From the NCBI GenBank assembly GCA_003640385.1, contig RCAB01000108.1, forward strand, positions 62,001 to 126,000: a stretch of 64,000 nucleotides of DNA, written 5' to 3'. Numbering within the stretch: the stretch's first letter is position 1; each line of letters begins with the position of its first letter. The DNA is from Setaria digitata. Its lineage: Eukaryota; Nematoda; Chromadorea; Rhabditida; Setariidae. Shown here piece by piece: positions 40,101 through 52,031 of the stretch. A program made the translations under genes and the position numbers. The notes under the pieces were generated by a model. The model was not told the DNA's origin. It saw nothing but the letters and a program-made list of their open reading frames with translations, and ran no database searches.

Positions 40101-41744
40101 TTGTAAGATTTTTTCACCTCGGAGGAAATATGAGAACAAAAGAAGGGCCAGAGGCATAAAAGATAAAAACAATTGATTAAATGGAAGAAAATGAAAGTTA
40201 CTGTAGGACAAACTGAAAATAATCAGTGAAATGAAGTAAATTCACAATCAACGGACGGATCAATCACATCGTACTTTGACACTGAATAGAAATGAAGACG
40301 ATATAATACATAAGATCGTTACCCTTGTTTTAATTCACAGTATAGGAATAAGTGCAACCTCTTCCAAATAAATTTCTTGATGTATATATAATCTAAAAAT
40401 TGCTTTAGGGAGAATTCCGACAAAACATGCAATGGATCTCCTGAGACGTTGTATAGCAAAACTAAATCAAAAAACATTACACTTTCACAGACAAAAGTAG
40501 TTGAAAAACCTTTCTCCACCAACGTATCTATATTATCCACCAGAATTCAGAAAAAATTATAAAAAAAATAAAAAAGAGATAGCTCACACTTAACCCATAA
40601 TGCCTCCCTAGAAAGCTTAAATATCTCCGAATTTAAATTGATATTTATTTATGCAAAAACTTACTGATGAACCAGTCTCGAGGTTATAAAAATCTACTCG
40701 GCCAAATGAATATTCCACATGGTTTTCAGTGTACCACTGGTCAACTTCTTCCGATGCAACCAAGAGCTCGGTACGCAATGGATTCTTTTTTATTAAAGAT
40801 ACAACTTCCTACAAAATCATTTTCGGAACAACAACACAAAACTGATCAATTAATCAAGTTAACTTTAACGAGATATCATGAGGGAAAAAAATTATTTATA
40901 GGAGAAATCTAAATTCTGTTCAGAAATCTAAAAAATTCTTTTTCCCTTCTTTTGACATAAAAATCCTTTGGTTGTGGAACTATATCTTGCAGATAAAGCA
41001 GCCCTCAATAAACTACCCTTACACTGAACAATAGTAAAGAAGAAAATTTCTTCATAAAACCAGCAAAATTTTAAAAAAGTTGAAACTCACACATGTTATA
41101 AATTCCAGAATTTTTGCAATAGTATAAAAACGCATACCTTATGCGCTGTGCTTGGATAAATGAGTTGACCATTAACACCTACAATTCGCTGTCCCATCTG
41201 TAAACCAGCCCGTTCACCAATGCCATTTTTATCAACTGCCCCAACAAAGTGGCCGCGATTCTTTTCAGCATGTAAATTAAATCCGAACTCTTCCGTCGGG
41301 TCATGCTTTCTCTGCATTAAAGTCAAATACAAACATCTGTCATACTACTGAAGCAAAAAAAAAACCCCAAAATAATGAATAACACCCACACCAATTTCAC
41401 AAATCTTTATAGCATTACTACCAAAATTTTCTCAGAAATGGGAACAAGATTATTCACACATATTTTTTTTTCGGAATAATTCAAATAATTTTGATTATAA
41501 CACTTGCATTTCAATCAAATTATCATAACTGGAGTTGTAGACAGTATGTGGTTAGATTTTGGGAAACAGTGGGAAAAGGAGATGAATAGAAATCACAAAC
41601 TTTTTTATTTTTATTACAGAAATTTTCATATTTGGGAAGCTTATGAACCGAAAACAAATGTAAGGAACTCAATTTCTAAATTATTTTTGTGTTTACGAGA
41701 AAACGAACCAATCGGCACAATCGTGGCTTCGGGACATTCGACAT
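37183..41744 (-). CDS. nrfl-1: NHERF-type PDZ scaffold with ERM-binding tail
   Basis: Six exons encode 218 residues: 41744-41709, 41311-41138, 40808-40665, 39043-38996, 37862-37736, 37310-37183. Phases agree at all joins. The first exon encodes only MSNVPKPRLCRL, strand beta-1 of the PDZ fold. The next two complete it: carboxylate-binding loop EEFGF, then HAEKNRGHFVGAVDKNGIGE, GQRIVGVNGQLIYPSTAHK and a last strand ELLVASEEV. The tail holds FKLSAGEARSRLVSRKKDPR and ends KEKYKLVSNM, the ezrin/moesin-binding motif of NHERF proteins. NHERFs link membrane proteins to ERM-actin at apical membranes (family knowledge). The PDZ resembles the second of the two PDZ domains I recall for C. elegans NRFL-1; no first PDZ is visible upstream, so this is a one-PDZ protein or a short isoform. 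A ttctttcag acceptor 49 bases before the ATG fits trans-splicing or a 5' UTR intron. Confidence 0.93.
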
Positions 41745-43130
41745 TGATGAAACAGATAGAGTGGTAAAGGAAATGGGAATGCTGATTGTCCTCCTGAAAG
41801 AATTTTTTTGAATAATAAACCCTAAATAATTTATATGCCTCATTATCAGAAAAATTAAAGCATTTTCAAGCAAATAACATACGGGAATTTCATCACATTT
41901 AAAAAATATCAGATGCTCCGATAATTTCTGCTAAATAACAATAGAAATGTAGAGCTCTAACAGAGAGTGAGAGTTATCTGCTCCAAATGAAATTCTCTGT
42001 TAACCTGACAACCAATAACGTTTGTAAACAAATAAAACTTAAGTGCCTTATTAACCAATATATGATTTAAAAAATGAAAAGAAAAAGAAATATAACCAGC
42101 ACAAGGAAATTCCGTTATGTTAACAGTTAAAACAGTTACTTTTCAAGTTTTAGTCCCAAAATACAAAAACTAAGATTTTTTTTTCATCGTTAGCTAAGAT
42201 GTCAAATGCAAAACTGTGACTGCAAAGAAGAGGAAAATTACGAATCCGAACTCCTATTAAAAAGTATGCAGCACACTAAGCATTGAGAAATATAAGCTGG
42301 ATGGAAATATGGTTTAAATCCTTCACTATTAACGAAACTTCACCGGCATCTAATACACTCTCTGCGTACCACATCTTTCTTGCTTGTAAAAACAGTAAAA
42401 GTTCGGTTAGAAATAACCACACCAAAAAGATGATGAAGAATCGGAATCTTTTGAGAAATTTGAAACAAATAGGCAGATACTCACCCAATTTGTTGGAATC
42501 TATCATCGCAAATAATAACTAGGGCCAACCTTCATTCTCAAAGACAAGCCTCCATAACAACCTTAAATCGTTTTTTTTTTTTTTTCTCCTGGTACAAACT
42601 ATACATGATTCAACTCGACTTCGAAGAATTCCTTAATTTAACAGTGTATTCAGTTTTACTTAATCACTTAATACCGCTTAGCCTCCTCCCCCCTCCTCAA
42701 TTGTGAACAGTTATAGATGTACTTATTGGAAGAAATCATAGTGAATCAAACACTTCATTCAACTTCATTGTTCTGACTGTTTTAAGCAAAATTTAAATGA
42801 GATGTTATTCTAACTGATAAATTAGTAATCTACAACATTACATCAAGCCATCATATTGCTGCTATCGAAATTCTCTTGTCTTTTTTCTTCATTATATGAA
42901 AAAATAGTTCACGAAATCTTAAACTACATCACCCATTATTTCTAAAAATAAATAAACCCTGAAAACTTTACTGTTTTTAGTAATAAAAAAGAAAACTAAT
43001 AATGTATTTTAGTCAAAAAAACTAATAAAACAATACTCGGGATAAACAAGACTGACCACTTTTTAGACAAAAGAATCAGTCAGTTTGTATTAGCAAAGTT
43101 TAGCATTTCAAAAACTTCCGTGACGTTTAC

Positions 43131-43193
43131 CAGCTTCCGGGAAATAACACTCGCAATAATAGTTGACGGTACTTCAATTTCCCGAGATCTCAT
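43131..43193 (-). CDS. Possible alternative first exon for nrfl-1
   Basis: An ATG directly after an aag acceptor-like site starts 21 codons (MRSREIEVPSTIIASVISRK + L) ending at a donor ctg|gtaaac in phase 0. This phase would join the PDZ exon at 41311, replacing the 12-residue first exon and supplying a beta-branched strand. Only phase, position and GC content support it. Confidence 0.2.
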
Positions 43194-43500
43194 CTTGGAT
43201 GTCTATTACTTTTTTTTGCTGATAAATGTTTGCAGAATAATTATACAGAGAGCAGAATCTTCCTCAGTTACTGCTACTGATTTCAGTATCTTTAAGGAAT
43301 TTACTTTAAAACTTTGCAGATAACAAGGAGCAATACTAATTCAGAAATTTCACGATTTTTCTGGAACCTTTAAAACATTAATATCAATTTTTCTATCGAT
43401 TAAAGCTACATGTTCAAAAACTATAGCGACATGGTAGTGATGAGATTGTTATGGATAAGCAATCCAAAAGTATGTTTTCCTTGCAACAACTGTCTTAAAA

Positions 43501-43520
43501 GTTAACGCATGTTAACGCAT
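43501..43520. repeat. 10-bp tandem duplication
   Basis: gttaacgcat occurs twice in a row. Confidence 0.95.
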
Positions 43521-44159
43521 CCTTAGAAATGACTACGTTTCATGCAAATAATTTAAATTCATTTGATAGATTGAAGTGCTGTCAAGGCAATGCATTTTAT
43601 GATTTTTCTTGGGTCGGGTGGGACTACTGCACTGTACGTCTGTCTTTGTCAGAGGTTCCAAACACTGTAAAAACGAGAAAAAAAAAAAGGGAGGGAAGCA
43701 AAATGTGAAAACGTAACTTGACATGCCGAATGGATGATTTCTTATCCTTGAAATGTTGATGGAATATCCTCTCGGAACATTCTAAGGATTTCTGCACACT
43801 TTTTATTTTTATGAACATACAGAGAGAAAGGGAGAAAGTAACTGTGGTTGCAAAATGCGGATAAATGAGAGCTCAACAGGAAAAGTTTTCATAACATTTA
43901 TATACTTTCACACCATTTTTCCGAACTAGGAGAGAATATTGAGCACAATTAAAAACATTTCCAGTTCTACGCAATAACTGATTTTTATAAGGAAAAGAAT
44001 TGGCAAATGACTGGAAAATCTGGACGTATTTTCCGAAGAGGTGTGGTGGAAGGATGGAAGGATAATTTCTCCTCAAGGCAGCTAACCCTGAATAGTAAAT
44101 TTTTCACACAAAACTAGCCTGCTACACTTTTCTGCTTCTCTCAATAGCTTTTATTAAGC

Positions 44160-44760
44160 TAAGAGAGAGGATTTTGTAACAAAAAAAAGTGCACTGGAAA
44201 AGTCAGGGAGATAAAACTCTCGAATGCTGAGTGAATAAACAACCTAAGCACAACCTATTAAACCTTCTAAAGCTGGACCACAGCGTTTGAAAGGAGAGAA
44301 ATCACAGCTCTGGAGCAACCTGCAACAGTTTGCCGAAGCGTGACCTGACACGAGGAATCGGCCAAGTCCACTTTCAGAGAGGTGTTCAGACTGACTAGAC
44401 AAGTGACATACACACACATATGGGTGCAGGGGGTATACATGGAATACAGAGAGAGAAACAATAGAAGTGATAGATGTAAAGGTGGTATAGCCTTGGAAGA
44501 TAATCGATAAAGCTGTTGAGAGCACATGGAAGGAAAGGGTGATTAGAGGGTTGAAGTGCCGTCCACTGCAGGCAGTGTGGAATGGATGGAGGGGTAGGTG
44601 GTGCAGTGGTGGTAGCGCAGAGTGGCATACGTACACATCGGACAAAATTTGACGTGATCCGTGCTTTCTGTGATGACTGTTCCGTTCACGCAACGCAGCG
44701 CGAACAGAGTGATCTTAATGGCTGTACAGCTGATCAGCAGTGCGGGAAGTGAGAAGTGAA
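44160..44760. promoter_or_regulatory. GC-richer, purine-rich island upstream of nrfl-1
   Basis: About 600 bases near 45% GC, with gagaga tracts, a CA repeat (44409-44420) and CpG-rich DNA around 44690-44705. A 149-codon minus-strand frame (44244-44693) crosses it but is His/Pro/Ser/Cys-rich low complexity with no recognised domain. Being 2.5-3 kb upstream of nrfl-1, it may be its promoter or first noncoding exon. Inference from composition and position. Confidence 0.35.
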
Positions 44761-47700
44761 ACGTCTTGGTTTCAGTAGCTGGTCAATATGGAGGTGTTCG
44801 CAGAAGCCGAAATAATTTCAAATCATTAGACATGTATTTCTCACAGATTATCCTTTTCAATAAGCAAGTTGGTTATTCGCACTAATTCACTGCAAACCTA
44901 TGTCAGGTCATTGCTTTTCTAAAGCTACTTGAATCTGTACTATCTTTGAAAAGCACTTCTCAGCAGTATAATGAAATAGTATGATCAAAGATGGATATTT
45001 AAGATGAGCAAAGTTCAACTCTGGCGTATGATCTTTTCGGAAAAAAAACAACGGAAGAATCAAAAAATAGGTGGACATTACCAAGTAAATGGAAAGCGGT
45101 AAGTGGTCTTGACAACTGATTAAGACATGAGAGATCCTTCAATTAAACTACGATGGTAGCATGAGTTAGACTGAGTTTTTCGTGGATATGCACTTGTCTT
45201 TCTCTTGTTCAGGAAATAGATTAGAAACAAACTAGCAGTGGAGCAGCAGGAGAACAGCATGGCACGAAAGGAACTGTTCGTGCTGCTTGTATCCAGTACA
45301 AAGACGGCAAAATGTGTTCACTGATAATGACACGAGCTACAAATTATCGGTAAATAACAACACAGATTCATCAATCAGTTGATAAGATCGTAAAATAAAA
45401 AAAAAAAAAAGGTTCTAAGGAAGAGCATTGTTACGAATAAAAGTAGTAAAACATCATTACTTTATCGACATGGAGGTGCAAACTTCAACAAAGTTGTGAT
45501 AAAAGGAAAAATAAAACTGGATTTCGGAAAGTGTCAGTGATCCGTTATGCGTTAGCTAGCTTCTTACTGAAATGGCCTTACTTCTCATTACTAGCAGGAT
45601 AAAATGAGGGACTCGTTCGGTCTGGCTGAAAACAATCAGAAATGGAAATTAATAAAAGCCGCAACTTAGTGTTCGCAGTTATGGAATCACCATCAGAATG
45701 TTGCTAGTTACTGTCGGAAACTGAAAAATGAAGAAATAAACGAAAGTAGATGATGAGACCAACTTTCATGATCTACTAAGCGAAAAGCTTATTCTAACCA
45801 CTCAGACTATTACAAGGGAGTGAATAGTGAATAGTGAGATAGGTGGGAGGCATCCCATCGTGTGACTAGGAAAGACACAAGAAACTGTGAAAGTTTTGCT
45901 GTGTTTCGTTGTTCAATTTAATTTTTTTCTTATATTTTTCAACTTTCGGTTTTTTACGAATAGACAATAAATGATGAAAGCCCTTAATGACAGAACCTCG
46001 AAAGAACCACTGGAAAGGTCCGGAATTTTGAGAAATTTCAAGGGAAGGATTATTAAGGTGGAAAAAAAAACCCTGCTTATTTCAACAACTGAAAAGTACC
46101 ATACACGTTAATAAACGAATAACTAATATACTAAAACTCTTTAAGCATATTTGAATGTTCCCTTCAGAATATATGATTCCATAGATTAAACCATACAGAG
46201 CAAACAAAAGCATCAAAGTAACTTCACCTAAAAAAGCCTAGAAAAATATTGATGAGCCCGATTCTAGATATTCCAATCCTGATAGCTAAACTCGTTGCGA
46301 ATGAACTTGAGAAACGGATTATGTTCCGTAAGTATAAATACAAATTTTACGGTGATACAACTGAAAATGCTCATCACTTAAAACCAAACTAAAAAACTAA
46401 CCTGCTTTTTCCTCAGAAGACTGTAAAACATAAGGTAAAGAAGACGCTATATAGACATTGTGTCGTTAAACTACTCCGAACCTTCCTGCGATATTACAGA
46501 ATTTCATACTGTAAATTTCATTTTGAAGTTCAAATTGGATCCTCCGATTCTCTATACCACCTACAAATAATTGTTCATAATCCATACACTACACGTAAAA
46601 CATGTTTCTCGATGCAAGCGATTATTCATATAAATTATTAGTGCACATGAAATTTTCTTGAAGTTATACTTCTTCCAAACGAGACAAAATTCAACAATGC
46701 ATCCAGTCTGTTCAGATATTCAAGTGTCGACTAACCTTAATTTCAGTAATGCAACTATACACTACAAGATTTTCCACAAGAAATATTTTCCGTAGCCAAA
46801 TATATCGACTGTGCAAAGTTTATCTGAATCCAACTAGTCAATATTTACTTTTCCGGGAAATCATTGCAGTGATTGTTATCGCATATGTCAGTAGCGTTTC
46901 CGACAGGTATACAATAATCTCGAGTTTCACTGACAGAAGGCATAGTGGGGTAGAAAAGCTCAGAGAATTACTGGTAAACAGACTTTCTTTCACAATAGAA
47001 GAGTGATGGATAAGGTAACTCGAATGTTTCAAACTACTGTACTGGTAGGGTGGATAACCTCTAGCCTAGAGGTGGAAAAGAAAATTGGAAATTCATGTAG
47101 AATAACAAAATGCTGTCAGAAGGCAAGGAAAGATGTGGAGGTAGGTGGTTCGAAATGAGGTCACCGTGCAGAACAGATTCTACCCGAATTTCTTACCAGC
47201 TCTTTTACGGGAGCACAGCTGTTATAAATATTCATTAAATCAATTGCCGAACTTCTATTCAGAAACAAAATGCTTGTGACTAGATCGGAATGGTTACATT
47301 TGCTTCTTGACATGCTATCGAATCATTTTCTCTTGCTTAGAGCCGCATATCCTGTTCCTCACCTTCTCAATATAAAGACATAATTTACATTCATGGATTA
47401 TAGCAGCTGATTCCTCCAAAAATGTATGCCTGCATCCCGCTAGCATCAAAATGCTCAATTTAAATCGAAGACTTGATGCCATGCGCTGTTAAGTATATGA
47501 ACGAATAACTGATAATTCTGAAGATCAAAAAATGATAATTTTGAAGATTAAGAAAAATGACCATTAATTAATTAAGAAAAATGATCGTAAAAAAATAGGC
47601 CCATTAGGGATAGCAATTTGAAGAGCAGGTTAAAAAAAATTGAAAGCAGTTTTCTACAAGATTATTGTTTGTAATGACAATTACTTTTGAATAAAAAACT

Positions 47701-47936
47701 AACACATCAGGAGATGGTCATCCATTTTGACAGCAAGAAATAATAAACTAACTTACTGGTATTAAATATAAATATTAGATATAATATAAATACACACTTT
47801 ACCCCACATTCCTGCAACACTGCTACGTATTACGCAACAATATGGTATTGGATACGTCAACTTTTCAAACTACCTGTTACCTCTACTCAGATTCTTACCA
47901 ACCAGTATTTTCCATAGAGAAACGATATATATAAAC

Positions 47937-47979
47937 AATCATTCTCGATGTTTACTCTCAAACAGCATTGAGAATGATT
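47937..47979. repeat. Imperfect 16-bp hairpin
   Basis: 47937-47952 pairs with 47964-47979 (16 pairs, two of them G-T), leaving an 11-base loop. The outer part is aatcattctc / gagaatgatt. It is shorter than a usual microRNA precursor. Confidence 0.75.
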
Positions 47980-50900
47980 ATCACTGATACAGCTTTGAAG
48001 AAAAGAAAATACACGAAGGTCGCAACTGAAACGATCCATTCAGGAATTACTTGTTTCTATCACCTGACTCTGACACAGCTCGACAGTTAACTTTTACCCC
48101 ATCCCAAATGGAAATTGTATACGCATTCCAGGAACATTTCTGTGGAACCTACGCACTGCCCTAATTGTCTTAAAGAGAAAGTTTTAGACTGCAAAAGCAA
48201 CATGTATCGAGTTCAAGAAGAAACCTAGTGGTGTCCTCAAATTCGTCTCTCCCGATCTCACTGAATTTTTCATTTCTACGTATATTTCGCAGTCTTATAG
48301 AAAGCTTACTAAATTCCTTGGGTAATATACTGCTTCTTGGTTCACTGTAACCTATTTCTTCGTTTCAGTTAATTTTGATCTCTGCAAAACAAACTCAAGT
48401 AACAGAATCTCGTAATAAATTTCTCTAAAATTTTAAGGATCTAATGACCATAATTATAATTGCCATGAATATTTGTAGAACCTTTTTTCACAATCAAACA
48501 CTTGTAGAAATTACATTAGCATTTCTATCTGAAATTCAGTACTGTTTCTTTCGCTTTTGGTATTGAGAAGCCGGTAGTGAGTAGAGCTTCAAACAAATGA
48601 TTTGGTAAAAGTGAAGAAGTTAGTTATTAGATAAGTTACTAAATAACTATATCTTGATGCATTCAAATCAGGTCTTGAGATCCATCGATGGATCCACTAA
48701 CAGTATGTCAAATGATGGAAAATTTAAACAACTTCTTTAATAATTTAAACGTTTAGATTATTAACTTTAAAGAAAGTTTTATAAGAATTAACAGTGAAAG
48801 AGGAACATGACTGGTCAAGTGAAGACAGAAGTCTAGAAGCTCGGTCAAAGCGTACAGTTCAAATTGTTTAGATAGTCTTCGACAGTGATTCTTCATGAGG
48901 ACTCACTTTCAATGTAGTTAAATACCTGCCACCTCCCTTGTACTTTGGAATACTCATAGAAGGAGTGAGCCACTGATAAAGATAAAACTTTTGCCTTCAC
49001 TTCATTTATTATTACAAGGTAGCAAATTTATCTGCTTAAAATCTCTTCGTCATTCTCTCAATCACTGGCCTACACAACCATAAATGTAGAAAAAAAATTC
49101 TAGCTGATGTTGTCTTTCATACAAACAAATACATCCCTTTTCCCTGTCCCTGTCACTAATTCAGCACATTATTCCATTTGACTTTTGTTGATGAGAATGT
49201 AGATGAACATTACTTTTTAAACATTGTAACAGAAACAATAAAAAGATTCAATTCAGCTGTTTAGCAGTCGCATTACTCTATATACTCCTCAGCGGAAACT
49301 TATATAGAAAATATACAGGGCCTGAAGCCTCCAAGTCATCGAAAGAGTGGATGACGGAATGTGATATAAAACATGAAACGGAAATATTAATGCAGAACAC
49401 TGTAAGAGAAACAATTTATACAAATTAAAGTTATACAAATCTGTTATAAAAGAAGTTGCTGATACCAGCTAAAATTATTACAGATTAAATGATAGTTACA
49501 ACTCTAAAGAATTTTGGATAATTTTTTATAATAAATATCTAAAAAGACCATTATACAAATTAAAAACAAAGAAAAATATCATATAGCGAAGGTCCTCGGA
49601 GAAAAAAAAAATGATAGAAATCACGCAGCTAAATGAATTTGATGACAGGAATAGGAAGGATCGTGATAATCAAAAAAAGATTACAACAGATGACCCGGCA
49701 TAATTGAACATAAAGGAATATTAAGAATGAGATAAGTTTCGAGTAAATGAAAACAGGTCAAAAAATAATCACTGTGAATCACAGAAATAGTTCAGAATAT
49801 CGCAAATTATTGCTGGTGTTATAACAGTATTTAAAGCAATCTGTAGGTAAACAACGTTTGTTGAGACCGAGAAACAAAATCTTACATGCTTGGAACAATG
49901 GAAGATTGAAAGTAAACAGAAGAATTTAAAATTTTCAAGTTATCTACTAGGAGACTCGAAAGTTCATGGCGGAACCACAGCAAACCGCGGGAAATGGAGG
50001 GAATTTGTAGCTTCTTCAAGGACGTTTAACTCCTTATTCCTTTTATGATAAATTTTGCTCTTATCAGAATGCTTCTAAGCAGTTAAAATTGCTTGAAAAA
50101 TAATCAGAAAATAGCAAACAAATACTCTCTTTAATATTCCGTATTACCATCGATATCTTACAATTCATTAACATCGATTTCTTAAACAATTTCTTAACTG
50201 ACAACATTCCTATCCAAGCTCGATAATAACTTCGACAAAAAACATCTCTTCAGCAAGAGAACCTCCTTCATCAAAAAAGATTACAGTGTTATCTCTTCAA
50301 TCGCCGCATATCAACCAACTCTATCAATTACGACATCCGTCATACTGTAACATTTGGAACAAAATGACAATTAAATGACTAAGTTCACTTTTTGGAATAG
50401 TTGAATCAGCAATGAAAAAAAAAGCCAACAATAACTTTCTGTAAATGTATAACGACAAAACAATTCCGAAATCCACAGTACGCTAACAGCAATAACAATA
50501 AAATGGAAGCGTACTAATTTTGTTGAAAAGTTGAAAATTTTCCACCTACATCAGGAAACAAATCGTGTTATGGTTATTCCTGACTCAGTTCAAAACTGTT
50601 ATTCCATGATGTAGTTCATGTACTGACGCACATGCTAACAAATTTTACTTAGCACACCTGAATTATGTCAGCTAAGCAGAACTAAACTACAAATCAACCA
50701 TTCTAGGAATCTTATCATTCCGCCAGTGACTTTCTTCCCTGTCGAATTTTAAATTCGATACATTCCCTTGCTCTTTTCCAAAATCTATTGTTGTAATGTC
50801 GATATCGAAATTTTCTAAATTGCGGTTGCTTTTGTTATTTTTCGCTCTTTCGCCATCACTCGCACTATGTACTAAAAAAGATAAGTCTGCATATTATGTA

Positions 50901-51185
50901 CATATCAAAATATTCCGCAAAAAAAAAGGTTTTCCATTGAGTTCCAAATTTCTCGTTCTATATTCCTAATACTTGTAGTGAAACCCAAATCCAAGTGCTA
51001 AAAATAAGATCTGATTAATTCGTGCTGATTCTTTAATCATAAAAATGAGAAATATTTTCATTTAGTCAAAGTCAATGCATTTCAAGCTCGCTTCGCAAAT
51101 CAATTTATAATAAAAGTCCGAGGGATTTCTCAAATGGGGACGAAAACTAACTCACCGAAAGTTTTTAAAACAGTTGTCAATATAT

Positions 51186-51233
51186 TCATTTTCTGAATTT
51201 TCACATCTGCCGATGTGAAAATTCAGAAAATGA
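51186..51233. repeat. Perfect 22-bp inverted repeat across the CRELD stop codon
   Basis: 51186-51207 is the exact reverse complement of 51212-51233, with a 4-base loop (tgcc). On the minus strand it covers the last ten codons of the CRELD reading frame, the TGA at 51203-51201 and about 15 bases of 3' UTR, so the mRNA would fold into a stable hairpin there. Confidence 0.95.
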
Positions 51234-51992
51234 GTTGTGATCAAAATAAAACTCAATGAACAAAGCAGTGAGTGCACACGCAGTAGCAAATATAAATAAA
51301 CTGGATGACCGTCGCCAAATGACCACTGTAACTAGTATACAAAGGCCTGTAATCGAAAACGAACGAAGTAACCTGTCTCGTCGTACCCACAATTTTTCAT
51401 GCGAAGCTGAAAAGTATTAGCAAATAAATGTTAGAGAAAATGCAGCGTTACTCATGACATAGTAACCAAATCTGACATGCTTTACTAGTGCCAATGGAAC
51501 CAAATTACCCACAACAGTTAAATGTTGAGATAGAATTATGTTCCTAATGCGAAGGTAGCTGCTGCATTAAAAATATTGCAGTAAACGATAAATTCCTAAA
51601 AACAAACCAAAAAGCACCATGCAAAGCTGCCAGCACTGTCAAATTACTAACCCATAGAGTCCCTAATTTGAAGCGTAATATTATACATGAAACACAAGAG
51701 TCATACCAACGATCTCGAAGCGAATTCATACAAAAGGTGAACTTTATAACTAGAACAAAATGCGACGCTGCCAGAAGTTGATGCGCATTATTCTTCTTTT
51801 CTTTTCTTTTTTTTTTTTTTTTAAGCACAACCCTATCGTGTGCTTGCCAAGATAAAAACGGTTTTTAAGTTATATTCAGAAGGCACATATATGAACTTAA
51901 ATTTCACAAGCTATGTCACAGTGGTGCACAGAAGTCAGCACGCATACTATATTAAAAACCTTACTATTTAAAAGACATCTAACTTGAAGCGC

Positions 51993-52031
<39 letters not shown>

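Larger units (their letters stand above)
41794..51185. other. Upstream region of nrfl-1; no firm gene
   Basis: 9.4 kb of mostly AT-rich DNA. A GC-richer, purine-rich island at about 44160-44760 is the likeliest promoter or 5' UTR for nrfl-1. A smaller island at 45225-45353 has two overlapping open frames (42 codons, + strand) of unknown meaning. A weak tandem of gataatt-ttgaagat-aaaaat type lies at 47515-47590. No exon for a first NHERF PDZ domain could be found. Confidence 0.5.

Noticed and set aside
42283..42506. Overlapping frames on both strands near 42.3-42.5 kb
   Set aside because: Checked as a possible upstream NHERF PDZ exon; the minus-strand peptide has no PDZ signature and no phase-compatible donor.
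44244..44693. 149-codon minus-strand frame, the longest unassigned one
   Set aside because: His/Pro/Ser/Cys low complexity caused by purine runs and a CA repeat on the opposite strand; better read as a promoter or 5' UTR island.
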